Part shown: in pieces, positions 1-14,242 of the stretch
Layout of the letters: the number at the start of each line of letters is the position of its first letter
Position numbering within the stretch: position 1 is the stretch's first letter
Assembly (NCBI GenBank): GCA_025330725.1
Contig: JAIWND010000001.1
Coordinates: 1,556,501-1,620,500, forward strand
Length of the DNA stretch: 64,000 nt
Direction: 5' to 3'
From: Chlamydoabsidia padenii
Taxonomy: Eukaryota; Mucoromycota; Mucoromycetes; Mucorales; Cunninghamellaceae
Position numbers and translations under genes: made by a program
The notes under the pieces: model-generated
What the model saw: the letters and a program-made list of their open reading frames with translations, nothing else
The model's database searches: none
What the model was told of the DNA's origin: nothing

Positions 1-2
1 AT

Positions 3-356
3 GCATATACATGGGATCTTATGATGATCGAGGCATACCTAGTTACATGCATTATTGACCCATTGTCTGAATCCTTGGTAAGTACATTAAACCAATCGAT
101 GGATGACGATGGTCAATACAATATTAACATATTCTATTAAATATTATAGGAACTCAAAAAGGTCTGTTAATGGAAGCAACAGTATCAATCAGTTGATGGA
201 TTCGCCAACACTCGAAACAAACGATTAATGGTCTGGACCACGGTATTATCAATTATTATGGAAACTCAACCAGTTGACGAATTTGGAATACAACATCAAT
301 TAACTTTTAATATGGACGGTGGCTACCATTACAAGAAGTCTTGGCAATACAAATAA
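3..356 (+). CDS. 3' end of an unrecognised spliced gene (partial)
   Basis: Frame 3 is open from the window edge and reaches a GTAAGT donor at 78. Joining base 77 to base 177, after an AG acceptor at 175-176, keeps phase 0 and continues to a TAA at 354-356. This adds about 84 residues, ending in HYKKSWQYK. The sequence looks coding (varied composition, motifs such as VDEFGIQHQLTFNMDGGYHY) but I do not recognise the family. An alternative acceptor at 149-150 would give a stop after only six more codons. The 5' part lies outside the window, so function cannot be assigned. Confidence 0.4.
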
Positions 357-1509
357 GAACTACTTACAAGGACAAAAAAAAAAAGAAGGTGTGACTCAAA
401 CTAAAGGTAAAGTAAGATTACAAAAAGATATTTAATCTTTTTTTGGCTCTAACTAACCATTTAATATATGTGGTTGACCTGGAAGAAACGGATTTATGTC
501 ATCTGGATAATCAACAAGTCAAATCGAATAGAACTACTGCAAGGGGGTGGGGTGACTCGGCTATACCTGGATCTCTCAAGTCAATCAAAATGGAAACAAG
601 GACAATTCATGCAATGACACGGTGTTTGATATATATGACGGTGGAACTGACTTGGTTTGAATTAAAAAACGGATATGTCAGCCATGCTCAGGGTTATTGC
701 CGACATCATTGGAACTCTTTTAGGTCTCGCCATCATCTTGCTCAAAGGGGTGCCTCATTGTTATGAAGGGTAAAACAAGAATACTGGTTAGGTAATGGGG
801 TAAGTGACATGAACAAGGAGATGGGAAATCAGGATCAAGAAGACAAGTTACCTTGTTGGATTGTGCTCAAGAAAAGAAAAAAAAAAAGGAGGAAGAGGGG
901 TAATGCCTCTGACATGGAAGTGATTCGAAGTTACTAACAATCTTTTACTCTTAAATGCTTTTATTTAATGATGATGATCTCTCCATTATGGGCTATATGG
1001 ATGACCTCGATCAAACTTTTTTTGTACGGTTTGATAATATCATTGGTTTGTATATGTGTCTATGTATTACTTTACTCCTCTCATTTACCTATTCTCTCCC
1101 TAGTAGCTGTTAGAATCCCTTCAACCCCCTTCTATCTCCCCACCTCTCTATCATACTCTCACTCTCTCTCTCTGTCTTTGTTTTATATAATAATAATAAT
1201 AATATAGGCTATGGTGTATGCGCTCTTTTTATGGCAATTCACACGTGCTCTATATATCTATACGAATAATAAAAGCCTGTCTTACCACTGTATCTTACTG
1301 TTATCAATGGAAATACTGGGTGTAAGGTGTTATTGGTGGGTGAAAGCAGACCATCACATATTGCTCTTATACCATTCGGGTTTGACGATAAATCAATATC
1401 ATACTGTTTCGAAAAGGTACTTGAGGATCATTTCTGATATTTGTGTATGTGTGCCTACCTATTTACTTTTTAGTAAGATGGATGTGAAACAGAGAAATGC
1501 GGATGAAGA

Positions 1510-1567
<58 letters not shown>

Positions 1568-1875
1568 CGGCAAGGTTATGTTTTCATGCATCCAGGAGAA
1601 GTTTAAACCGATTCAAACTCCCCTTATACGAATTCAAAGTGATCACGTTCATCATAGGATTGTCCCTTGTTCTCTCGTACTTATGCCCCCCTGGATTTTT
1701 TCTTTTTTCTTTTTTTGAATTTCTAGAGGTCATCATGATCATTAGTTTAAAAAAGGACATTACCACTTTTTCTTTTTCTTTTCTTCTTTCTCTTTTCTTT
1801 CTCTCCCCTCCCCTTCTTTACTAATACTAACATATATATAAAATTATTATCAACACTTGAACAAGTTACTATATA
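357..1875. other. gap with coding-like fragments, T-rich leader of the kinase gene
   Basis: No complete gene is supported here. Between about 440 and 775, coding-like segments lie in three different frames: VVDLEETDLCHLDN near 470-510, GYTWISQVNQNG near 560-595, and a hydrophobic stretch ADIIGTLLGLAIILL at about 699-743. They are separated by stops and lack clear splice sites, so they may be a decayed gene or unresolved exons. From 780 on the sequence is AT-rich, with a CT-rich stretch at 1140-1180 and a run of about 54 T at 1512-1565. The last 300 bases are pyrimidine-rich and read as the promoter and 5' leader of the kinase gene at 1876. Confidence 0.5.
1512..1565. repeat. homopolymer run of about 54 T
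   Basis: An uninterrupted T run, the longest in the window, about 310 bases upstream of the kinase start codon. Other long runs are T at 2369-2406, T at 19551-19592 and A at 38036-38086. They sit in introns or spacers, never in exons. Exact lengths are prone to assembly and sequencing error. Confidence 0.9.
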
Positions 1876-6148
<4,273 letters not shown>

Positions 6149-6758
6149 ATTAGTTTGACCCCCTCCCTTTTTTTTTACCCTCATTTAATTTTACGCATTA
6201 CCTTAGATTCAGATCATCCATCTTATTACTCCTCAAAATGATCAAACACATGCCCTTCTTTGGTTTGTTTTTTAAAGTCCCCCAGTCCATTCTCCTTTTA
6301 TTCCCTATTTGTTTTAATCAAAGATTCATAAACTACAACTTTTTAACCATTACAATAGTATACCATGACTTACATATAATTGGCACGAAGTACTTTATGT
6401 CTTGTCTGCACAACTTTTTTTTTTAACTCTAATAAACAAATATTTTATAATATCTATGTACGGGTACATTATGTATACATACACGTCTAGTAATAGCAAA
6501 TGCAGCGTATTCCATCCCGCATCATTTATCGACAACTTTTTTTGAAATGGGTAAATTCATTGTCGGGGATTTAAAATGATCACTTCATATGCAGATATCG
6601 TTTTTTTAATCCCGCTATCCCAAATAGGAGAAGCATTTCTGTTTACCACTACAAAACAAAGAGACAAAGTAAGAGATATAAAATGACAAGGTCATTTGTT
6701 TTATTAAGAAGAATATAAAAAAGAGTGTATCAACTATGTGCAAAAGGGAGGGAGGAGT
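6149..6758. other. convergent 3' intergenic region
   Basis: Spacer between the 3' ends of the kinase gene (+) and eL43 (-). It is AT-rich with TAATAAACAAA near 6430 and many short ORFs that look random. It carries two copies of the recurring GC/ATTT element: TCGGGGATTTAAAATG at 6563-6578 and a weaker TTTAATCCCGC near 6605. Nothing else is recognised. Confidence 0.6.
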
Positions 6759-7352
6759 CTAGATTTCAGCCATTTCACGAAGACGTCTGACAGTAGAGCG
6801 GACAGTAGCAGCCGCAGTGGTCCTATCAAATAAAAAAAAAAAAAAAATTAAGTACTTGGATGCAGCCATCATAATTTGGTCACTTACGAGACAGTGTAGG
6901 CACCACCAGCCATGGTCTTGTTACATCCTTTGCATTTCCAAATGCCAACAGCAGTACGTTTGACGGAATCCTTAAAGGAGAAATAAACCCATAGTTAGTC
7001 ATTGCCCTTCCTGTCCCAACCGAATATCCAGTTACCTTGCCACAGAAGGTACAAGAGTACTTTGCATGTTGAGTGATTTCCATCTTTTTGACAACTTTTC
7101 TCAAGGCCGACCCGTATCTAGTTCCGTACTTGCCAGTGATGCCGACTATATAAATTATGATTATCAGTATGTTGGAGCTGTTGTTGTTGGTGGTGTATGG
7201 GTGAATACATCTCGGCAGTTGGTTGAGTTTAGTTGTTGATCATAATACCTTTCTTTGTGTGCTTGGCCTATACAAAATCAAATCACAAAGTAAAAAAGAT
7301 GGATGTTTAGATATATGGATGGATGGATGTGTTGAGTTGGATAACTTACCAT
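6759..7352 (-). CDS. RPL43: 60S ribosomal protein eL43 (L37a)
   Basis: Zinc-ribbon protein of the large cytosolic ribosomal subunit. Five exons on the minus strand (7350-7352, 7249-7267, 7036-7145, 6888-6970, 6759-6822) splice to exactly 92 residues, the family's usual length. Visible family sequence includes [20 protein letters not shown], then the second Cys pair in [17 protein letters not shown]; the four cysteines form the zinc site. The first coding exon is the ATG alone, followed at once by the donor GTAAGT, and the second is only 19 nt. A copy of the recurring GCGGG-type element lies about 75 bp upstream of the start (7425-7438). Confidence 0.95.
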
Positions 7353-7424
7353 TGTAATAAAGTGATCAGGGAGAAGAGGAAGGATACCATGGCAAAAAAA
7401 AAAGGGAAGTTAGAAATAGACTAG

Positions 7425-7438
7425 TCGGGATTTCAAAT
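7425..7438. promoter_or_regulatory. recurring GC/ATTT element upstream of eL43
   Basis: TCGGGATTTCAAAT, 73 bp upstream of the eL43 start codon. One of about 30 copies of this pattern in the window; function unknown. Confidence 0.5.
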
Positions 7439-7688
7439 GTTTTCATGCGGAATTCGTTTTATTTGGCACTAGAGGGAGATGGTATAATTTTAAGTAGAGA
7501 GGGGGAAGGAAATAGAGAGAGAGAGAGAGAGAAGGGGGCATATGTAGATGAATATGAATGTGATTATGTAGGGTCAAGTAAAGTAAAAAAAAGGGGGGGG
7601 AGAGCTATTTTCCAACAGTCAATGTTTTAAGTGAGGAGGTGCGGTAGATAGGATCGAGCCATCCTATACAAGGTTGTAGTGTATCTTG

Positions 7689-10005
7689 TTAGTGAGAAGA
7701 CTGAGCCAAGTTGTTTGTTGTTGATGGTTCGCTGTTACTGCTGAGGGAGGTATTGCTGCTGCTTGTACTGACCCGTGTGTTCGATCGACGCATGGCTTTA
7801 TTCTTTGTTCCCGAGGTTGTAATAGCTTCAAAGTTCTGCCAAATATAGTTTTTGCACTTGTCCGCATTGGGCAAATCCTGAATCATCTTGGCGATTGTGT
7901 TCTTCCGGAGACCAAAAAAGTCAGGACCAACGGGATTATGACAATAATCATGGTTTCTAATTGCGAATGCCCTAGAATAATAATAATAATAATAATAAAA
8001 GGTTCAATAAGTCTGCACTACTCATCTAAAAATAGATCTATTTTTCTTCTTTTTCTATCTTCTACCTTCGCACAGCTATAGTCCACACAGTAGTTGGAGT
8101 GGGTCCTCTCCAAACTTCACCAGGGTTATCATCCGCCTCCAATTGAAACTACGATAATATATATATAAAAAAAGATCGCGCTGATAAGTACCAAATTGTC
8201 CAATATACACAAATCCTTCATGTCTTTTTTCCGCCAAGTCCCTCCCCCTAATCCGAATAATCGGATCACTTACGATTGGTTCGTCACCGCCGTCGAGAAT
8301 TTGACAGGTATATTGAGTATCACTGTGAGGATCCACCATACTTCGATACCATCTATAGAATATACATAATTATGAGATTAGTGTCATCCTTTTTATTACC
8401 AGTAACCATTGTTGGTTACTACTTACTTTTTAACACAATAGCCCACAGGATATAAATAGCGTTGATTGTGAAAAGCCACGCGGTCCCACACCACGGTACC
8501 CAAGTCAAGCACAGTCCAAGAATCGACTTCCACGGGCAAAATATAGCGTCCATTGCAATCCCTTTCTACTTCAATAAAGGGTCGTACATCACCAGCATTA
8601 GGAGGTTTCGTGTCACGTTTCTTCCTTCTTGATTGATGATAAAATGTATCCACCGGAGTTTTCCGTTGACCCGAGCCCGTTGCTGAGGCAGGTGCTGATA
8701 TTGATGTCGCCATGGTTGATAAAGGTGGCGATGACGACGAGGAAGGTGATGTCCTTCTTGCTATAGTGTCGGGCTGTGCTAGTGGTGTTGAAAATGATGA
8801 GGATGGCGGGAGATCAGGATGATAGAATGGATGACTCGACAAAGGTGGTGAGAACCTTTGACTGTTTCGTTCGTCATAAGGATTGGGTGTATTCGTATGT
8901 CTTGACCAGTCTGAATGATCTATCGAAAGAGTATTTTTAGTTCATCATAATGATCCTAATTCTCCGTAGCTTACCTTGTGATTGATGAGATGGAGGGTGA
9001 TAAGTGGATGAGGAGGACAATGGTGGTATAAAGTCCAACTCGGAACGCAAGGGAGGTTGATTGATCGCAAACGGTCTAAAGACAGCTTGATTTTGTTGAT
9101 TGTAAGGTGGTTGATAAGTTGGTGGTGGTGGTGAAGTTGAAGAAGAGTAGGACGAGTAAGGTGAGCCCAATAGGGGTTCAGTTGCAAGTAATGTTTTCAT
9201 TGGAGGAAGAACTTGCTGCTGTTGTTGCTGTTGTAAAGGTTGAAGATGTTGACCCACAGGTGATTCTGACGATCGAGTACGGCGGATCTACAAGAAAGTG
9301 CAACAGAGATGAGTACACATGCCAGAATGATACCAAGATAAGACTTACCGGATGAAGTTGGAGTAGGACTTGTACGGTATAATCAAAGGGTTCACCTGTT
9401 GCTTTAGAGATTTGCCCAGTGACGGTAATAGGATCGTTTTGTTGGTCTCGTAGTAAGTTGGATAGTAAACCATGGCCTTCCCAAATGACTGTTGCACGTA
9501 CATCCTTGAGAGAATCTTGGCTGCTAATGTTGCTTTCTTCAATGTTAGCACTATAGATAGCCATATCATAGTCTTCTTGCATGAGTTGATCAGGGCTATA
9601 AAGTGTAAAGTAGGTGAGCAGTCGGTTTTAGTTTTGTATGTTATCCTACTTACCAAGAGGAGCAGACATTTAGCAAGCATTGTTTCAGAGAGATAGGAAT
9701 CCAGTATTCATTGTCTTGAGAGGATAAAAGTAGTAGATCAAAAGAGCATAAGCAGGTAGCATCAGAGTCCTTGAACGAGTAGAAGACCTTGACTAAAAAA
9801 AATAAAAAATAAAAAATAAAAAAATAAAAGAGAAAGGGGAATAAATAAAAATTCAAACAGCGTCAGTATAAAGGGCATTGTGTTTAGTGGTCAAATCGTA
9901 CTTACCTTTTCCAACTCTTTTTGTTGCATCTCTAGTTTGATGATGTTTTACATTAGATTGGAGCATCGTGTTTATAGACATTGTCGAAAATTGTTGAGAA
10001 GACAT
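7689..10005 (-). CDS. FYR-domain (FYRN/FYRC) protein, TBRG1-like
   Basis: Minus-strand gene with several introns, starting at ATG 10003-10005 (MSSQQFSTMSINTML) and ending with TAA at 7689-7691. The N-terminal third (about 9170-9860) is a conserved-looking globular segment with YSFKDSDATCLCSF and VRATVIWEGHGLLSNLLRD, which I do not recognise. A Pro/Ser/Gln-rich linker follows. The C-terminal part holds the FYR region: RDCNGRYILPVEVDSWTVLD and YLYPVGYCVKRWY (FYRN), then a segment through NPVGPDFFGL and CKNYIWQNFE (FYRC). FYRN/FYRC pairs occur in chromatin proteins (MLL/Set1-type and TBRG1). No SET, PHD or JmjC domain is visible here, so a nuclear chromatin or transcription role is inferred from the domain alone. 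N- and C-terminal parts join in frame, so I treat them as one gene, though two genes cannot be excluded. Confidence 0.7.
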
Positions 10006-10047
10006 TGGGCTGCTGTTTGTGTGTTAAGGCTGTTTTTAGCGTGTGCG

Positions 10048-10067
10048 TCGGCGTTTTAATTTGAAAA
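10048..10067. promoter_or_regulatory. variant GC/ATTT element upstream of the FYR gene
   Basis: TCGGCGTTTTAATTTGAAAA, about 45 bp upstream of the FYR-domain gene start. A second variant, GAGCGGGATATATAATTTTA, begins at 10284. Confidence 0.35.
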
Positions 10068-12710
10068 AGTGGTCGATGAGGTTGATTCAAGCTATGGGCA
10101 TAATCACTTTCTGACAAAGAGATATGCGTAAAGAAATAATATCAAAGATGATGTTAATAAGAGTAGAGCTTGTATAAAAGCAAAAAAGAGAAAAAGGAAT
10201 GTATGTAAAAAAAAGGGGGGGAGAAAGTGAAAGAGAAGAAGAAGAAAAAAAGACTGAACACCAAAAATAAGAAATTGGGGCCGAGAGCGGGATATATAAT
10301 TTTAAAAGTAAAAAAAGGAAAGAGGAGTGGGAGAACTTTCAATAGGGACTTCTGCCAATGTATGAGAATAAGGTACCACCTATCAATTTGAGTACACAGA
10401 TAACATTACATCAACTAACATTTAGTACGCCCACACCTTTATTGTTTTCAAGCCAATATGTTAATTAATTTCATTGTAAACCGCCTTTTCATCACAATAT
10501 CAAACATGAAACACATGGGATTCAATCTTTTACATGGTCATGCTGAAACTCTTTTTCTCGTTCTCTCTGTTTTCTCTCTTCACGTGTACATTCTCCTTAA
10601 CTATTACAATGTGTTGTGTAAACAGTGTAAACAGTATTCATCCTTTAGGTCATCTATATCATAAACAAGATGGTAATCCTGGTAAATCATCATCACCATC
10701 ATTTAGTGAGATCGACATACATATTTACTCTCAGTCTGGGTCCTTTCCATATGACTTATTTGTTGGATGAGTCTCAGAGGAGAGGCAAGGTCAATTTAGC
10801 ATTGATTTAATCAATTCAGCACTTTTGATTGGTCGTCGGGATGTTAAATTGTATCATTTTTTTTCTTCTCCTCTTCCCCCTTTTTCTTTAACCTTCATCA
10901 ATGTTTCTTTTTGTTTGTGTTACCATTGGTTGTACTACATGTTTACGTGGTGTTTTCATACTCCGTCGAACAAACAAGGGCCTACATCAAGAAAGAGCAC
11001 GCCATCTCTTTTCGAAACCTAATTTTTTCCTCTTTGGGTCAGAACCCCTCCCCCCCATTTCACCCCTTTAGTTTTGACAAGTGTCCCTACCATTGGATTC
11101 AGGTCGATTGGTTACACAATTTCATTTTGCAAAAAAAAGGGCTTGGCACGGTGATTCCCTTTTTTGGTTACGATCCATACCCCCTCTTGGGAAGAGATGT
11201 ATCCCCTTTCATACAATGATAACATATATTTCTCTATTCTGTCATTATCATTGTTGCAACTATTGATCGCTTACTGTGGAATTTGACAGGCTTGATGAAT
11301 TAGTGGGCAACAGTGTTAATTTGATCAATGTAACTCGGATTATCACTACCATACTTGACTCCGCATATATTGGATACCCTTTTCCAATTTACAGGTTCCC
11401 AGTGGATTATCGAATCAAGAGAACCAATTTCTTTTTTTGAGCTTATTTTCATTCTTTCGATTGATCTCAATGGATTCCAGTCTGTTCACCCTCGGGGTTT
11501 AAAATATTTTGACATTATGCTAATCCTTCTTTATGTATTTGCATCAATTAACAAACCCGATTTGGTTCTCAATTTACGCTGTAATCATGTATTTGTTTAA
11601 AATTTACTATTTTTTAAAGAATTGCTTCCGAGAATGTCATTAGATTTGGGCGCGCAGTTATAGACGGCAATATTTCCAATCCCGACGCAATGGACCGGGA
11701 ATTTGTATAACCATCATGACATTCTGCTCTCCGCCCCCCAATCGCATGATAAAGCATGGATTGTATACTCAGCAGTAGCGATTATATACCATTAATATGT
11801 TTAACAGATGACAGCGCTAACCTCATTCTACTTCATTAAATTAATACCTTAGTTGGGTATGACAACGAGTAAAGGACTTTGGCCAGCATTCAATGTGATT
11901 TAGGGAACATTGCTGTCATATGAAGCGTGCAATGATATAGAAGAATGTAAATGTATTTGTAAGCAGAATTCACGTCCATGCTTCCAATTAGATCAGGCAC
12001 AACGCCTTCTTCATCCATCATATATTTAAACCCCGCCTATGATGACCCTTACTAACATGTATTTTCACAAACATCAAATAATGGCTCATTTATTAGATGC
12101 AACTAAGTATATATTCATTTGATATGTGAAAGAGTTTAAAATTGGTCATATTCTTATAACAAACGAAGAAGAGCATATTTTTTGTCGAAAGTTTAAAACC
12201 CGCCATTCAACCAAGTGAGCGGACCCTCGGCTCGTTTTAGTCATCGATCACTAAGCACCGAAAACGGAAAAAAAAGTGCTGACCGATCAAAGATAGGGCA
12301 GTGACGAAAAAGTTCTATAAACTCCCCTAGATAGGAGAAAATGGAAGACGTGCCTGTTCCAAGAATTCGTTAAAAATAAAATGATCTCGATCATTTCAAA
12401 TACCGCTGCATGAACAATGGTTTTCTCAGGCTGCCTTTTCTCAGTGCTTCTTTTTCTTTTTTTGGGACAATGAGTTCTTGGCACAGCTCCCATATCCAGT
12501 TACTCACCCACTCTTCTACATTTGCGCGCATTGTACGATGCAAATGCCGAGTATCCCCATTAATGCCTATTTTCCCATGATCACAGGCATTCCATAAAAA
12601 GAATAACTTGGGAGAGCAATGATTGGATGTGATCCATTTATTGATTATCAATAATGGTTAGCTACACAAGTTAAAGTAATGGGCACCATTAGTTGGGGGA
12701 TCTTCTTCTT

Positions 12711-12726
12711 CCGCGGGATTTGAAAT
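12711..12726. promoter_or_regulatory. recurring GC/ATTT element in the gene-poor region
   Basis: CCGCGGGATTTGAAAT, close to the consensus. A second copy, GTCGGGATTTGAATTT, lies 180 bp away at 12905-12920. No start codon of a supported gene is near, so these argue against a purely promoter-proximal role or point to an unseen transcript. Confidence 0.45.
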
Positions 12727-13316
12727 TGCTGATCTAGCTTTTACTCCCCTGATGATCACTTTCTACAAGGCAGTCTTTGACCCAAGAATCTGGATTCAAA
12801 TAAGCTTTTTATTTTCGTTTGGAAAAAGGCTGATCGTGCTTCTCTTAGGTGGATTCCATTGAACTTAATCTTGTTTTTCTTTCATAAAGTGCCTCCCCAC
12901 GAGAGTCGGGATTTGAATTTTGGTGCCTACTCTCCCCCACAATGCTTCCCTTTACTCTGATACAGGTACCAGATGATAAATGTGAATGATAGTTATGGAG
13001 AGCTGATTATAAAGTAAAAGGCAAAAACTAAAGGGATTACAAAACAAGCCCATTTGCTTTCGAAGAATCGTGCATCCCAAATGGGTAATAGCATGTTCCA
13101 TGTCCTCCTAACCTGACAAATTATAGACACAAAAGTAAGTGATATCAAACAACACTTTATTAATTAATGACTATTTACAATATAACAATCTATCTATTTA
13201 TTAAGAGGGGTGTGAGGAAGAAGGTATAAACTAAAGTAAAAGCTATTACTAAAAAAAAGAAACCCATACCATTATTAAAGGCGACATCATTGTTGTTGTT
13301 GCTACTGTTGCTACTG

Positions 13317-13347
13317 TTACTGCTGCTGTTGTTGTTGTTGCTGCTGC

Positions 13348-13378
<31 letters not shown>

Positions 13379-13961
13379 GCTGCTGTTGTTGGTGAGATTC
13401 TTCACTTGGATCCATTTCTTTTTCATCAAAGAGTTGTTTTGCCCGTCGAATATCTTCATTCATGTATAGCAGTTCCTCCACACGTGCCAGCTTCTTGGGA
13501 TCCTTTCGCAGCACAAATTTGAAGTCTTCCACCCGTAGTTTTCCCCGACTTTCAGAGACTTTAGACACTTTTTGACACTACAAAAAAAAGGGTTCAGTGT
13601 TTTTGGTCCATTGACTAGTTGTTGCGTTCTTACCATTTCCGTAATGTAGTCAATCACTAGGTCATCCATCAGGGCGATAGAATCTGCCGAAGGATTAGGA
13701 GAGTCACCAAAGCCATACATTAATAACTTTACTAAAGTATTATAGAGATTGGAAGAGTAAAAGATTTAATCAAAGGGCTGTTTTTTATGATAAAAGGTGT
13801 GTGTAGATTGACTTACGATCCTTCGCAAACATGCCTTTGCGCACGGTTTTTCTTCGACCAGGCCCAACACCAGATTCACGATCCTTCAACTCTTTATCTT
13901 TAGGTTCCTTCGTATCCTTCGCATCCTTTGGGGCCTTATTGTCTTTGGTCGAGTCGTTCAT
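13317..13961 (-). CDS. TAF13: TAF13, TFIID histone-fold subunit, with C-terminal polyglutamine
   Basis: Three exons (13817-13961, 13634-13731, 13317-13577) give 167 residues. After a Lys/Asp-rich leader comes the TAF13 histone fold: LLMYGFGDSPNPSADSIALM, then DLVIDYITEMCQKVSK, then RVEDFKFVLRKDPKKLARVE and ELLYMNEDIRRAKQLFDEKE. TAF13 pairs with TAF11 inside TFIID and acts in Pol II pre-initiation complex assembly in the nucleus. The C-terminus ends in about 28 Gln codons (13320-13403), which is not typical of the family. The start lies 281 bp from the divergent Aquarius start, and the spacer holds the recurring element at 14029-14045. Confidence 0.92.
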
Positions 13962-14028
13962 TTGTCGGTAAAGTGGAGTTGGGAAGAAAAGAAGGAGGGG
14001 ACGATGTGTAAAAAGTATTAAGACGAAA

Positions 14029-14045
14029 ATCGGGATTTGAAATTT
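14029..14045. promoter_or_regulatory. recurring GC/ATTT element in the TAF13/Aquarius divergent promoter
   Basis: ATCGGGATTTGAAATTT, 68 bp upstream of TAF13 and about 200 bp upstream of Aquarius. Confidence 0.5.
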
Positions 14046-14242
14046 TGGAGAGTGACGTTGAATGATTTGCTTGAAGAAAAAAAAATAACATCACCGCGAA
14101 ATTCCATTCTCTTTTCATTACTTTTCTCTTTTCCCAAGTTATATCTTCTTTTGATATAACTTTTGATTAGACAAAAACTTGCATTCGCCTCTACATTCAT
14201 TCATAGATACATACACCAAACGACTGATTGACGAAACGAACG

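Larger units (their letters stand above)
10006..13316. other. 3.3 kb region without a supported gene
   Basis: This is the largest gap in an otherwise compact window. 10006-10330 is probably the promoter and leader of the FYR gene, with the recurring element at about 10048-10067 and 10284-10306. The rest is AT-rich with short random ORFs. An 86-codon minus-strand ORF at 12391-12651 has a somewhat coding-like end (NVEEWVSNWIWELCQELIVP), but no start context, splice evidence or recognised family. Four more copies of the GC/ATTT element lie at 11491-11508, 12191-12210, 12711-12726 and 12905-12920. No tRNA, snRNA or transposon end was recognised. Confidence 0.5.

Noticed and set aside
968..1824. 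Several ORFs rich in Leu, Ser or Phe (968-1207, 1211-1567, 1497-1718, 1639-1824)
   Set aside because: They translate CT-rich and T-rich leader sequence, including the poly-T run as polyphenylalanine, and have no conserved features.
12880..12960. Possible tRNA-like 3' half (ATTCAAATCCCGACTC on the minus strand)
   Set aside because: The T-stem halves do not pair and no A box lies at the right distance.
13403..13460. Alternative Asn- or Ser-rich readings of the CAG/CAA repeat region in other frames (13190-13459)
   Set aside because: Frame is fixed by the TAF13 histone fold; the Asn/Ser-rich frame is a shadow of the polyGln repeat.
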